64,000 nt of DNA from DASUBV01 sp036510065 (GTDB taxonomy: Bacteria; Actinomycetota; Actinomycetes; Streptosporangiales; Streptosporangiaceae). The stretch spans positions 4,325 through 68,324 of the forward strand of contig DATCEO010000203.1 in the NCBI GenBank assembly GCA_036510065.1, given 5' to 3'. Numbering within the stretch: position 1 is the stretch's first letter; each line of letters begins with the position of its first letter. The translations under genes were made by a program, and so were the position numbers. The notes beneath the pieces were generated by a model, which worked only from the letters and a program-made list of their open reading frames with translations, was not told the origin of the DNA and did no database searches. Below, one piece after another: positions 16,561-26,468 of this stretch.

Positions 16561-17204
16561 CTGCCGGCGCCCGGCTGCCGGCAGAGCCATTCCGCAAAGG
16601 ACCTGGATTCATCCGTGCCAGGTTGCGCGCCGCCGGGCAGGGCTTGGGCGAACACGAGCGCGGCGGTGGCCTGGAGTTCGCTGCGCAGCAGGTGGGGGGC
16701 GCCGGTCGCCTCGAAGCCGAGGGACCACCAGTCCTGGCCATTCACGCGAACTTCGGTGAGTTCCACCCTGCACTCCGGCTGCTGGCCCGGCCCCGGGACG
16801 CGCGCCACGAGCGGCCCGCTGGCCCGCGAGAACCGGCTAATGCGCCGCCTCTTGCGTACTGCCCTCCAGTCGGCCGGTTCGCCGCGGTCCTGGACGGGCG
16901 CGCAGAAGGGAAAGGACCACTTCTGCCAGGACTCCATGCGTCCGCGGGCCCGGCCGGCCACCTCGAGGATTCCCGGGCTGCCGCGGTACACCTTCACCTC
17001 CAGCGCCCCGCCCCCGCGGACCTTCACCGACAGCTCGCGCAACCGCGGACCCAGGAGATAGGTGTCCTCGCGCGACTCCGTCCCGGCCGGGAAGCGTGCG
17101 AACCATTCGGCAACCGCGGTCTCCAGCTGGCCCGGGAAGATCCAGCGCACCTCAAGGGTGCGACCTCCTTCGGTGACCGTGCTGTGAGGCGGTTCAGTCG
17201 GCAT
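16545..17204 (-). CDS. CYTH-like domain protein (copy 1, intact)
   Basis: A 219-residue protein I cannot assign to a named family with certainty. The order of motifs fits a CYTH/triphosphate-tunnel fold: EVRWIFPGQLE at the start, SREDTYLLGP...LSVKVRGGGALEVKVYRG (Asp-x-Tyr, Lys-x-Arg and Val-Lys strands), a basic turn VRKRRRISRF, then VELTEVRVNGQDWWSLGFEA, matching the late acidic strand. Such proteins hydrolyse triphosphates or bind them. ATG 17204 (MPTEPP) is preferred to an upstream in-frame ATG at 17294. A close paralogue at 37581 is interrupted by one stop codon. Confidence 0.7.
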   Translation of the reverse strand: MPTEPPHSTVTEGGRTLEVRWIFPGQLETAVAEWFARFPAGTESREDTYLLGPRLRELSVKVRGGGALEVKVYRGSPGILEVAGRARGRMESWQKWSFPFCAPVQDRGEPADWRAVRKRRRISRFSRASGPLVARVPGPGQQPECRVELTEVRVNGQDWWSLGFEATGAPHLLRSELQATAALVFAQALPGGAQPGTDESRSFAEWLCRQPGAGRVADA

Positions 17205-17467
17205 CGCCTTCTGCTCCTGACACGGCCGGCCCCGCGCGCAGCTGCCGCACGCCTGCGCTTGCGTCAGGCCAGCCGGGTACTGCACGGTCCCCATCGCCGG
17301 GCCGGGCAGGGCGTCGCCGGGAAGCGCGGATCAGGCGCACCACCAGAGCTCCGGCCAGCAAGCGGGCGGCCTTCGCCAGCACCACTACCCGGTATTCCTC
17401 CTTCTCGCGGGAGGGGATGACGGGCTTATTAGCACGCTCCGCGCTGGCGGTGACCACTGCCGGATCC

Positions 17468-18295
17468 TCAGGACTTGCCGGACTCGTAGACCTCGGTGAA
17501 CAGGTCACCCTGGGCGGCCCCGGCGGCGGGCTTGTCGCCGCCGCGGCCGCGCAGCACGAAGGCGATGCCTACTGCGACCACGGCGCCGGCGATCGGCCCC
17601 GCGAGGTAGACCCAGTAGCTGGTAAAGGTGGTGCTGGCCAGGTCGGGGCCGAACGTGCGGGCCGGGTTCATCGAGGCGCCGGAGATAGGGCTGCCCCACA
17701 GGCCGGCCAGGGCGATGTAGCCGCCGACCCCGAAGGCACCGATGATGCCGACGTTCTGGGCCCCGGAGGCGGTGCCCAGGATCACGCTGACCAGGCCCAC
17801 GGTCAAGATGAATTCCATCCAGAACGCGGCTCCGGCGGAGTAGCCGGAGGCCGGGTAGTTGCTCCCGTACTTGGCCGAGACGTTGATGACAGCGCGCAGG
17901 AACAAGGCGGCCAGGGTCGCCCCGGCTAGCTGGGTGATGACGTAGCCCGGGACGCGCCACCACGGGAAGTCGCGGCGCAGGGCGAAGGCGATGCTGACGG
18001 CCGGGTTCAGGTGCGCACCGGAGATCTTGCCCATGAACAAGATGATGGCCATGACCGTCAGCGCGGGCGCCACGACCGCGGCGCCGTGGCTGATCACCCC
18101 CGGGAAGGCGTGGCCCATCATCCCCCCGCCGGCCGCCGCCAGCACTAGAAAGAAGGTGCCGAGCAGCTCGGAGAACAGCCGCCGCCACTCCTGCCGCGGG
18201 TCGTTGAAGTCGGTGATGCGGTCGATGAGGTTCTTTTCGTAGCGGGCCAGCGGGCCTAGCGGGCTCGGCGTGGGTGCTTGCTGTCCGGTGGTCAT
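17468..18295 (-). CDS. Aquaporin / MIP family channel
   Basis: A 275-residue channel with six transmembrane helices and two half-helices carrying the NPA boxes: HLNPAVS at residues 97-99 and SMNPAR at 210-213, the latter with the conserved Arg of the selectivity filter. The family conducts water, glycerol or other small neutral solutes. Both N- and C-terminal tails are long and hydrophilic (N-terminal 35 residues with YEKNLIDRITDFNDPRQEWRR). A GGGAGG ribosome site lies eight bases before ATG 18295. The 3' neighbour is about 260 bp away and unrelated. Confidence 0.92.
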   Translation of the reverse strand: MTTGQQAPTPSPLGPLARYEKNLIDRITDFNDPRQEWRRLFSELLGTFFLVLAAAGGGMMGHAFPGVISHGAAVVAPALTVMAIILFMGKISGAHLNPAVSIAFALRRDFPWWRVPGYVITQLAGATLAALFLRAVINVSAKYGSNYPASGYSAGAAFWMEFILTVGLVSVILGTASGAQNVGIIGAFGVGGYIALAGLWGSPISGASMNPARTFGPDLASTTFTSYWVYLAGPIAGAVVAVGIAFVLRGRGGDKPAAGAAQGDLFTEVYESGKS

Positions 18296-19031
18296 GGCTG
18301 CCTCCCTTCGGGGTCAGGGTGGAGAACACGCGGCCGGGCACCAGAGACGGGATGGCAGGTCATCACAGCCTTCTCCGGGGTGAGCCTGGCTGACAGCCAG
18401 CTGGTTGCCTGCCAGCACCCCGGCCGCGGCGAGCAGCTGCAGGACGGCCGCGAACAGGACCAGGCCGTAGCCGTGGCCTTCCGCGTGCCGCCCGTCCGCG
18501 CCGCTGTCCGGGTTGATGGGTTGCCGATGTCATTGTGACCCCCCATTCCGCAATCGCCGGAACCTTGATCCCGCGGTCCCTTACCGACGCCATCACGATC
18601 CACCTCCTGGGGCGCAGCGGCATCCCCCCAAAGGGATGAAAAGGGACAGGCCGCCTCTCGCCGGTCGAGGAGGCCGAGATCTCGCGAGCACGAGACCGCC
18701 CCGGCTTCTGGACCTGGCACGGACGGCAGGCCATGGACAGCCATCCCAAGTGCCAGGACGCTCATGCGAGAGATCGATGAGCTGCTCAGGCGTCCCCCCG
18801 GCCCGGGACCATGGCCGGCGTGGCCCGGGCGCTTCGGGCCGGCTGTCGAATGAGCGCGGTCCAAGCATTTAGGGAGTATCGGCGCTGATTGCCGCCTCAC
18901 GCTGCCAGGCGGTCGCCCGGTCCCGTGAGCTGGGATTCCTGGAAGGGCGACGACTAGTCTTTCATGCCATCGGGGGGATGAAGCTCACCCCCGCACGAGG
19001 TCGAATGGTCCTCGACAGCGAACGGAGGCAC
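18296..19031. other. 735-bp intergenic stretch, possible small membrane-protein remnant
   Basis: Only weak coding signs are seen. On the minus strand near 18400-18470 a frame reads GYGLVLFAAVLQLLAAAGVLAGNQLAV, like one helix of a small membrane protein, but it has no convincing start and does not continue. I see no RNA gene or repeat. Confidence 0.35.
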
Positions 19032-19391
19032 ATGGGCGAGAGGGCGAGATTCCAGGAGACCCTGCGCAAGCTGGCGATGATCGACGAAGGCTTCGTCCAA
19101 GACCAGGCCGGGCTCAGGCTAGGCCCGGCCCGGACATCGGCCCTGGACCCCAAGACCGCGGCGTTGCTCCAGCTAGGGGCGTCGGTGGTCATCGGCTCAT
19201 CGGCGGTCTGCCTGGAATGGAGCGCCACCCGGGCGATGGCGGCGGGCGCGACCGAGGACGAGATCGCCGACGTGCTGCTGGCGATCGCCCCGGTGGCCGG
19301 GCTCGGTCGGGTCGTCTGCGCCGCTCCCGATGTGGCGACCGCGCTCGGGTATGACATTGCGGCCGCGCTGGAGGAACCGGATGATCACTGA
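19032..19391 (+). CDS. Carboxymuconolactone decarboxylase-family protein
   Basis: A small all-helical protein of about 119 residues of the CMD/AhpD-like superfamily, with the pattern LDPKTAALLQLGASVVIGSSAVCLEWSATRAMAAGATEDEIADVLLAIAPVAGLGRVVCAAPDVATALG. AhpD enzymes carry Cys-x-x-Cys; here only a single Cys sits in that position (VCLEW), so a redox role is doubtful. ATG 19032 has GGAGG just upstream; an in-frame ATG at 18978 would add 18 residues. Function unknown. Confidence 0.78.
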   Translation: MGERARFQETLRKLAMIDEGFVQDQAGLRLGPARTSALDPKTAALLQLGASVVIGSSAVCLEWSATRAMAAGATEDEIADVLLAIAPVAGLGRVVCAAPDVATALGYDIAAALEEPDDH

Positions 19392-19663
19392 CGGCTCCTC
19401 AGCTGGTCATGTCGCCCTGTCGATGGACCGGTGGCTCGTTCTGCCCAGGAGACGCCGGTGAGCAACCCAGGGCAATCGGATGTGCGGATCGGTAGCGACA
19501 GCGAGCGCAGATCTTCGTGCAGCCTGCAGCTCCAGCGCAGTTCGCGGCTGCTGAGGGACCGCTCGGGGTCGATGGGCACCTCGGTCCGGCTGAGCCCGAT
19601 GACCGCAGGCAGCTCCATGCTCAAGCCGCTCCGCGGTGCCGGGGCCAGCAGATCGGGACGCAA

Positions 19664-20320
19664 ATGATCGTCCTCAGCCTCGTTCTCATCGGCTTGGCGA
19701 TCACGCTCGAACCCATCCCGCTCACCGCGTTCATCCTTGTTCTCGCGTCCAAGGGCGGCGTGCGGAAGGGTGCCGCGTTCATCTTCGGCTGGCTCCTGTC
19801 ACTCGTGATCGTGATTGCGTTCACGGTGCTCGTCACCCAGAACAAGCCGCCGAAGCCCAGCACGGCTCCCTCGCTGGCAGCACTCGCAGCCAAGCTCGCC
19901 ATCGGCGCCGGGCTGCTGGTGATCGCGATCCGGCATTACCGGAAGATGGGGAAGCCGAAACCGCCGAAAAAGCCCCCCAGGTGGCAGACCGGCATCGACC
20001 ACATGACGCCGTGGTATGCCATCGGGCTCGCCCCGCTCACCCAGCCCTGGGGACTAGTTGCTGCGGGTGTCTCGGTCATCGTCGAGGCCAAGCTCTCGTC
20101 CTGGGAGAGTTACCTAGCGCTCGTGCTGTTCTGCGTCATCGCCACATCCTCGATCCTCGCGCTGGAGATCTACGCCGGATTCCGCCCCGAACCAGCGCAA
20201 CAGTTCCTCGCCCGGATGCGGCACTGGATCGATACCCATACTGACCAGGTCATCATCATCGTGTCCCTGGTACTCGGCTTCTGGCTGGTCGCGAACAGCA
20301 TTTACTACCTCGTCACCTAG
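19664..20320 (+). CDS. GAP family membrane protein (intact copy)
   Basis: A 218-residue protein with six predicted membrane segments: VLSLVLIGLAITLEPIPLTAFILVL, AAFIFGWLLSLVIVIAFTVLV, LAAKLAIGAGLLVIAI, an amphipathic KPKPPKKPPRW loop, WYAIGLAPLTQPWGLVAAGVSVI, YLALVLFCVIATSSILALEIYAG and VIIIVSLVLGFWLVANSIYYLV. The arrangement fits the GAP/SfLAP family (LysE-like superfamily), linked in mycobacteria to glycolipid export. A broken relative lies at 35497. Confidence 0.78.
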   Translation: MIVLSLVLIGLAITLEPIPLTAFILVLASKGGVRKGAAFIFGWLLSLVIVIAFTVLVTQNKPPKPSTAPSLAALAAKLAIGAGLLVIAIRHYRKMGKPKPPKKPPRWQTGIDHMTPWYAIGLAPLTQPWGLVAAGVSVIVEAKLSSWESYLALVLFCVIATSSILALEIYAGFRPEPAQQFLARMRHWIDTHTDQVIIIVSLVLGFWLVANSIYYLVT

Positions 20321-20920
20321 CTGCGGCTCTCACCGGATCCCTGTGAGGCCAGAACTCGGCTACAGGCCTCGACCTCGCCTTCTACGCGCGCTCCCGAGTC
20401 AATTTAAGCCGGGGCAGTCTCGTTCGTAGGTGACCGTCTGAAGCTTGCGCGGCTTGGTCTCCGAGCTGGGCGAAGACGAGCTGGTGCGGGCGGATTGGAT
20501 AGTCAAGGCCCGTCGTGTCGTGCGATAGTGGCCAGTAGATAGGCGCTGCCCTAGATCCCGACAGCGCGCGCAACTGCTTGCCGGGGGACAAGTGAGCAGT
20601 GCATGTTGCTGTGTCGTCACCGACGAGTCTGCGGCTAACCGCCAGAGTGCTGCCCCCGCACTGGGCCGCCGGGCGCTTGGACGGCGGCAGGCCGTGTTGC
20701 CCGGGGAGCCGCTGACGACAGGCGCTGCGGAGCAGGACGCTTCTCAGGCTGGCGTTCGGGCTGAGTCCCTGGCGCCGGGTGCTGCTCCTTGGAGACAGCA
20801 GCGGGGGAGTTCCGCCGCGCTAATCGGCTTCCTGGCGGAGAAAGTTCTCAGCCGTCAGCCCGCCCGGCTCTGCGCATCGTTGTGTGCCGCCATCTCCGGG
20901 TCGGCATCATGGACGGCCGG
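20321..20920. other. 600-bp stretch without a supported gene
   Basis: Minus-strand frames at 20382-20591 read protein-like pieces (YPIRPHQLVFAQLG in one frame, ETKPRKLQTVTYERDCPGL in another), which may be a frameshifted remnant of an unknown gene. The + strand frames are Ala/Arg/Ser-rich and unconvincing. G+C is somewhat lower than in the neighbouring genes. Confidence 0.3.
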
Positions 20921-21109
20921 ATGGAAGGCGACTACACCGAGGCATTCGAGCTTGTCTGGCCCCGCTGCGGTGGCGATCCCTGCCTGGATTACTCCGAGAT
21001 CCCGTCCCGGCTTCAGTGGCTCCGCGGGTCGCGCATGCTGGAGGCGACCCTCGCAGCCCATGGCAAGCACCTTGGATTGGCCCCTTCACCGAACCGGGCA
21101 ATACCCTGA
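20921..21109 (+). CDS. Small protein with a degenerate zinc-knuckle motif
   Basis: About 62 residues: GDYTEAFELVWPRCGGDPCLDYSEIPSRLQWLRGSRMLEATLAAHGKHLG. It resembles small actinobacterial proteins with a C-P-x-C...DYSE...L-x-x-[IL]-R-G...EKHLG pattern, but the first Cys of the CxxC is Trp here. It is either a divergent member or a decaying copy. No clear ribosome site. Function unknown. Confidence 0.4.
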   Translation: MEGDYTEAFELVWPRCGGDPCLDYSEIPSRLQWLRGSRMLEATLAAHGKHLGLAPSPNRAIP

Positions 21110-21151
21110 AGTCCAGGTGCCTGTTCTGCAGAGTGGGGCTGGAGGTCACTG

Positions 21152-23401
21152 GTGACGTCCGTTATCTCCGGCAGGGGTCATGCGACCGCTCCAAGACTCA
21201 GCTTCGAGCTATCCAATTCGAAATTCGAGTTCCCGCGGGGCCGTCCGGGAATCGTCGCCCGGACAGCCCTGGTCGATCGGCTTGTTGCTGCCCAAGCGCC
21301 CGTCATTACGGTGATCGCACCACCCGGCTATGGCAAGACAACGGTTCTGGCGCAGTGGGCCGAACGAATCGGACCGCGCGTGGCGTGGGTCTCCTGCGAC
21401 GATGGGGACAACGATCCAGTTGTGCTACTGAGCGCTCTTGCGGTTGCGCTGGACAGAATCGAGCCTCTGGACCCGAAGATATTCCAGACGCTGGCCTCCT
21501 CGGGTGCCGGCATTACCGCAGTCCCCCAGTTCGTGTCCGACATCGCCTTGATGCGCCGGCCTGTCACAGTGGTGCTGGACCATGCAGAGGCAGTAACGAA
21601 CAAGCAGTGCCTAAGCGCGATCGCCGAGTTCGGCCTGCGCCTCCCGCCTGAATGGCAGTTCGCGCTGGCTTCACGCGCCAACGTGCCTCTTCCAGCGGCG
21701 CGCTTGCGTGCCCTGGGCGGCATCTTCGAAGTCACCGCCGAAGATCTAGCGATGGGACCTCTGGAGGCGTTCTCATTGCTGAAGGGCGCGGGCGCTGAGG
21801 TCAGTGACGCTAACATCCACGATCTCCTGCAACGGACCGAGGGATGGCCCACCGGGCTGTATATCGCCGCGCTAGCCATGAAATCTGGCACCCGGCAGAG
21901 AAGCGGTGACTTTACTTTCACTGGCGACGATGTCTTCATGGGCGACTATCTTCGCTCTGAACTCCTCGACCGGGTCTCAGGCGCGGAAGCGTCGTTCCTC
22001 ACCCGCACTTCGGTTCTGGACAGGATGTGCGGATCTGTCTGTGACGCCATCCTGGCCGAGACGGGATCTGCGCGTGTGCTAGAACGGCTGGAGGACGGGA
22101 ATCTGCTGGTGGTCCCGCTCGACCGCCGCCGCGAGTGGTACCGCTATCATCATCTGCTCCGAGAGTTGCTGCAGTCGGAACTTCGACGCCGCGAGCCCGA
22201 TCTGGTCCAGGATCTCCACTTCCGGGCGGCAGCCTGGTTCGAGGCGAACGCGATGCCTGAGACTGCCATCGATCATGCCCAAGCGGCAGGAGACTATGAC
22301 CGAGTGGCCCGTCTTCTTCTGGACCTGGCCCAGCCGGTCTGGGCTAGTGGCCGGGTCGAGACAGTGCTGCGCTGGATGGAGTGGATCAGGGATATAACCT
22401 CAGCTGAGCACTACGGCGCGATCGCTGTGCACGGTTCGTTGATCTTTGCTCTCCTCGGCAAGCCAGGCGAAGCCGAACGCTGGGTCGGCGCCGCCGAACG
22501 TGCGTCCTCCACGGGAATTCTTCCGGACGGAAGCACGATGGAGGGCACACTCGCATACCTGCGCGCGATCTCGTGCCGCGGTGGCGTCGGCGAGATGCGG
22601 CGGGATGCGCAGACCGCCTGGGAGGGGCTGAGTCCGGCCAGCCCGTACCGGGCGACGATGCTGTATACCGAAGGTATTTCCTACCTGCTGGAGGATGATC
22701 CGGCCCAGGCTGGCCCTATTCTCGCTCGCGCATACGAAGTCGCGACCAGCGCCGGCGCCTTGCCATTGGCCGCTCTCATCCTCGCCGAGCAGTGCTACGT
22801 GGCAGCCGAACTCGATGACTGGCCCCAGGTGACGGCGCTCGCGCGCCGCGCGATCGCCATAGTAGAGGCCGGGCATTTCGAGGATTACTGGACAAGTGCG
22901 CTCGTCTATGCCTGGGCGACTCGGGCTGCGTGGCATGAAGGAGACATCTCCCAAGCAAGGTCTTACCTCGGGCGTGCCTCTCGGCTGAGACCCCTGCTCA
23001 CCTACGCCCTGCCCGTTGTTTCAGCCCAGGCGCTTCTCGAGATGGCTCACTCATACATCACACTCGCCGACTCCGGTGGCGCCGCAGCGGTCCTGATGCA
23101 AGTCCACGACGTTCTCCAGCAAAGGCCAGACCTTGACGTACTCCGCGAACTAGCGGATCAGCTAAAGTCCAGACTCGCCACGATCAAGGCAGGGACCGTC
23201 GGTGCGTCGGCACTGACTGCGGCTGAAATGCGGCTCTTGCCCCTCCTGTCCACGCATCTCTCGTTCCGGGAGATCGGCGAGCGGCTGTTTGTTTCCTCTC
23301 ACACGGTCAAGACGCAGGCGTACTCCGCGTACCGGAAGCTCGGGGCATCGACACGCAGCGAGGCGGTCGCTCGCCTGCACGAACTCGGCCTGGACTGCTA
23401 G
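21152..23401 (+). CDS. LuxR-family LAL/MalT-type ATPase regulator 1
   Basis: A 749-residue signal-transduction regulator. Residues 45-300 form an AAA/STAND ATPase: Walker A APPGYGKTT (56-64), Walker B-like VTVVLDHAE, and the arginine-finger region RTEGWPTGLYIAALAM. Residues about 330-670 are helical TPR-like repeats that normally bind an inducer (FRAAAWFEANAMPETAIDHAQAAGDYDRVARLL marks the first). The C-terminal LuxR HTH is LSFREIGERLFVSSHTVKTQAYSAYRKLGASTRSEAV. It is very like the third regulator (26469), including the HTH. GTG 21152 has GGAGG nearby. Confidence 0.92.
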   Translation: MTSVISGRGHATAPRLSFELSNSKFEFPRGRPGIVARTALVDRLVAAQAPVITVIAPPGYGKTTVLAQWAERIGPRVAWVSCDDGDNDPVVLLSALAVALDRIEPLDPKIFQTLASSGAGITAVPQFVSDIALMRRPVTVVLDHAEAVTNKQCLSAIAEFGLRLPPEWQFALASRANVPLPAARLRALGGIFEVTAEDLAMGPLEAFSLLKGAGAEVSDANIHDLLQRTEGWPTGLYIAALAMKSGTRQRSGDFTFTGDDVFMGDYLRSELLDRVSGAEASFLTRTSVLDRMCGSVCDAILAETGSARVLERLEDGNLLVVPLDRRREWYRYHHLLRELLQSELRRREPDLVQDLHFRAAAWFEANAMPETAIDHAQAAGDYDRVARLLLDLAQPVWASGRVETVLRWMEWIRDITSAEHYGAIAVHGSLIFALLGKPGEAERWVGAAERASSTGILPDGSTMEGTLAYLRAISCRGGVGEMRRDAQTAWEGLSPASPYRATMLYTEGISYLLEDDPAQAGPILARAYEVATSAGALPLAALILAEQCYVAAELDDWPQVTALARRAIAIVEAGHFEDYWTSALVYAWATRAAWHEGDISQARSYLGRASRLRPLLTYALPVVSAQALLEMAHSYITLADSGGAAAVLMQVHDVLQQRPDLDVLRELADQLKSRLATIKAGTVGASALTAAEMRLLPLLSTHLSFREIGERLFVSSHTVKTQAYSAYRKLGASTRSEAVARLHELGLDC

Positions 23402-23464
23402 GACGCATCGGCTACGGACACGCACGCATTTTCAGGCGCCGACGATATCTGGATCATCGTGACC

Positions 23465-26170
23465 TCAGATCAGCTCAAGCTGCTGGGCTCGGCGGACTGC
23501 CTCGCTGCGGTGAGTTACCGCCAGCTTGCGGTAGATGCTTTTGAGGTGCGTCTTGACGGTGTTGATCGAGATGTACATCTCGCTGGCCACCTCAGCGGTG
23601 TTCAGCATGCCTGAGACGTGTCGCAGCACCTCCCTCTCGCGGTCAGTGAGCGGCTCGACCACTACGATCGCGGGCTGATCTGGGAGGTCCAACGGAGCCG
23701 GGCGGTGATAGCTGCGCGGGGTCTGGCCCACCAGGCGCTCGTAGCTGTGGGCCAGTCCAGGGTCACTCCGTAGCACCTGCGTCATCCAGCCGCGCTCCAT
23801 GACGACCGGTAGCCTGAACTGCTCACGTTGAGCCAGCCGAAGCGCGGACGCAAGTGACCGATGGCCTCGCGCGCGGTCGCTGCCGTTGTAGCTGAGATGG
23901 GCGTCAACTAGCCAGGTCTGCAGCCGTACCCGTTCGGACGCCCCACCATGGGCGGCTAGCGCGGGTGCGAGCGCGCGTGCTGCCTTGCTGGTGTCTCCGG
24001 CGGCCGCCCAAGCCTGCGCGTGCATGACCGCCGCCTCCAGCGAGCTATCGCAGTCGACCCGCTCGACTGCGGCGAGCGCTGATCGCATGTCGCCGGCGGC
24101 AACGCATGCTCGCCACTCGACTAGGCTCAGCTTTTGCTCGAGCCAGCCCGGAACATACCACCCGGACCGTGCCTTAGCCACGCACTGCGCGGCTGCTTCT
24201 GCGCGTCCCTCGACTAGGCCAGCACGTGCGGCTACCAGGCAGGCCACCGCCGCGATCAGCCTGTCCGGGCTTGCGCTGAGGGCGGCGTCCGCCTGCTGGA
24301 GAAGACTGCGCGCCTCGCGCAAATCATTGCGCTCCAGGTGTACCCAAGCCAGTGCGACGAGCGCCGCAGGGTTCGACTGCTGAACAGCCGGATACCCCCC
24401 GCCAGCCGTGGCCGCCGCTGCCGCCAGGGTGGCCAGCTCCGCAGCGCGGCACAGCCAGCCGCGCATTGTCTCCGCCAGCGCCAGATGCCCAAGGCAGTCG
24501 GCTCGTTCGTAGTCCGCACCCGAAGCTGTTGCGATAGCGACCCCCAGATCCAGGACACTGGTCGCCTTCTCGAAATCGCCTGACCACAGCTCGACAGCCC
24601 CGCGGCTGGCCAGGACTCGGGCGCTGATCTTAGGATGCCGGACGAGCTTGTCCCCCGAGATCCTGCTGACCAGAACCTCTGCGCGGGTTGCGGTCGCTGC
24701 GGCCACCGTAAGGTCACCAGCGCGACGAGAAGCGGCGAGGCGGATCATCGCGGCGGCCAGCCGGCCCGGAGCCTCCTGATCGGCGGGAAGCCGCTCGAGG
24801 ATGGCTTCCGCGGCAGCCAGCGCGGCGACGGAGGATTCATGCTGGCCAGCGGCCAGCGCGGCTGCAGCGGAGACCAGGTAGGGCTGGGGCTCGGTCCAGG
24901 CTTCATCGTCCGGCATGCTCAGGAATTCGGCGGCCAAGGACCGGCTGCCCTGCGGCTCAATAATCGAGCTGATCGCCAGGCCGCCGATGACCATGCTGGT
25001 GGCGAGCTGCCAGTCGTCCGCTTGAGCGGCGTGCCGAATCGCGTCGATGAGCGAGCCGTTCCGCTCATAGATGCGAGCGGCTCGCCGATGCAGTTCGGGG
25101 ATCCGTTTCGGATACTTGCACCTCAGCTTGAGGCGCAACACCTCCGCGAACAACGTGTGATAGCGGTACCACCCGTACCCGATCGGCTGTATGAACGTGT
25201 TCGCCCGCGCCAGAGCCGACAGGATCCCCGCGGCCTGGTCGTTGCCCGCCAGTTCGGCGGCGGCCTCAGCGCTGACATACTCCAGGATGCTCGTGCTCAG
25301 AAGGACTTCCCGGACCTCAGGCGGCTGGGTGTTGAGAACTTCCTCCACCAAATAGCCAGTCAGGGCACTGTCCTCGGTGATCAGCTCCTTGATGAACTGG
25401 TCAGGGTCGGGATGAGCGTCCATGGAGAGCGCGGCGAGGCGGAGGCCGGCCGCCCAGCCCTCAGTTCGCCGTGTGAGGTCCCCGAGTGAGTCCCCTGACA
25501 CCCTGCTGCCGTGCTGGACCATGAGCAGGGCCGCTTCGGCGACGGTGAAAGCAAGGTCACGTTCCCGGATCTCGGTCAGCTCGTCGGAAAGCCGGTAACG
25601 ATGCAGCGGCAGCAGCGGATCCATCCGCGAGGAGACCACCACGCGCAGGCCGGGCCCGACGTTCCGCAGTACGAAGTCAAGCCCATGCAGCACATTCGGG
25701 TCAGTTAGCACATGGAAGTCATCGAGGGCCAGGATCACCGGCGGGTCCTGGGCGGCCAGCGCCGATACAAGCCCTAGCAAGAACACGTGATCGGCCGCCC
25801 GCCCCCGCCCGGCGGCCGACAATACCTTCGGAAGGACAATGCCGGAACGGCGCAGTGCCGCGACCACATAGGACCAGAACACCTCCGGCCGGTTGTCGTA
25901 GCGATCCAGGCAGACCCACGCCACCGCCCTGGGTTCCGCCGCCGCCCACAACGCCAGGGCCATCGTCTTACCCGCCCCGGGAGGACCGGTAACAACAGTC
26001 AGCGGGCACCACCGCGTACCCTGGCCGATCAGCTCGGTGATCCGCCGGCGCCGCACGGCCCAGTCAGGCACGCTCGGCGCCCTGATCTTAGCTGCCAGGA
26101 TCAGGTTGCCACCGGAAACGGCTGACCGGCTGGCACGGGCCGCCACCTGCTGGGCCACATCGGTCGCCAT
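23465..26170 (-). CDS. LuxR-family LAL/MalT-type ATPase regulator 2
   Basis: A 901-residue regulator of the MalT architecture. The ATPase has Walker A GPPGAGKTM (62-70) and Walker B PPVILALDDFHVL. The region RRTEGWAAGLRLAALSM follows, then WYRYHTLFAEVLRLKLRCKYPKRIPELHRRAARIYE and a long TPR-like solenoid (about 340-820). The HTH, at about 836-901, is LTDREREVLRHVSGMLNTAEVASEMYISINTVKTHLKSIYRKLAVTHRSEAVRRAQQL, with the canonical DRE start that regulators 1 and 3 lack. Its 3' end faces regulator 1. Ligand and targets unknown. Confidence 0.92.
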   Translation of the reverse strand: MATDVAQQVAARASRSAVSGGNLILAAKIRAPSVPDWAVRRRRITELIGQGTRWCPLTVVTGPPGAGKTMALALWAAAEPRAVAWVCLDRYDNRPEVFWSYVVAALRRSGIVLPKVLSAAGRGRAADHVFLLGLVSALAAQDPPVILALDDFHVLTDPNVLHGLDFVLRNVGPGLRVVVSSRMDPLLPLHRYRLSDELTEIRERDLAFTVAEAALLMVQHGSRVSGDSLGDLTRRTEGWAAGLRLAALSMDAHPDPDQFIKELITEDSALTGYLVEEVLNTQPPEVREVLLSTSILEYVSAEAAAELAGNDQAAGILSALARANTFIQPIGYGWYRYHTLFAEVLRLKLRCKYPKRIPELHRRAARIYERNGSLIDAIRHAAQADDWQLATSMVIGGLAISSIIEPQGSRSLAAEFLSMPDDEAWTEPQPYLVSAAAALAAGQHESSVAALAAAEAILERLPADQEAPGRLAAAMIRLAASRRAGDLTVAAATATRAEVLVSRISGDKLVRHPKISARVLASRGAVELWSGDFEKATSVLDLGVAIATASGADYERADCLGHLALAETMRGWLCRAAELATLAAAAATAGGGYPAVQQSNPAALVALAWVHLERNDLREARSLLQQADAALSASPDRLIAAVACLVAARAGLVEGRAEAAAQCVAKARSGWYVPGWLEQKLSLVEWRACVAAGDMRSALAAVERVDCDSSLEAAVMHAQAWAAAGDTSKAARALAPALAAHGGASERVRLQTWLVDAHLSYNGSDRARGHRSLASALRLAQREQFRLPVVMERGWMTQVLRSDPGLAHSYERLVGQTPRSYHRPAPLDLPDQPAIVVVEPLTDREREVLRHVSGMLNTAEVASEMYISINTVKTHLKSIYRKLAVTHRSEAVRRAQQLELI

Positions 26171-26429
26171 CGGAACTCGCCGTCCCCTCTAGCCGCCAGC
26201 CTGATGGTCGCTCGCCACGCAGGAGATCACCCGTCAGGGACGCGGGCCACCGTGTCCGGCTGCCAGGGGATCCTCCCTCGCGCTATTGCTACGAAACGCC
26301 AGCCGCGCGGCCCGCGCATCCCACGATTTGTATGAAGTGGCAGGTACCGCGGGTAGGTTCACGACCGAGAAGATCACTCAGCGATAATGCCAGCCCGGAA
26401 GACCGCGCCAGCACCGCACAACAGGTCGC

Positions 26430-26461
26430 GTCGGACAGATCGAGTAATCGATCTGCCCGAC
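26430..26461 (-). terminator. Long hairpin after regulator 3
   Basis: Arms 26430-26443 and 26448-26461 are complementary over 14 bases apart from one position that forms a G-U pair in the minus-strand RNA, with a four-base loop. It begins eight bases past the stop of the regulator at 26469 and has no U tract, as is common in high-GC actinobacteria. It probably ends that transcript. Confidence 0.6.
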
Positions 26462-26468
26462 GGGATCG

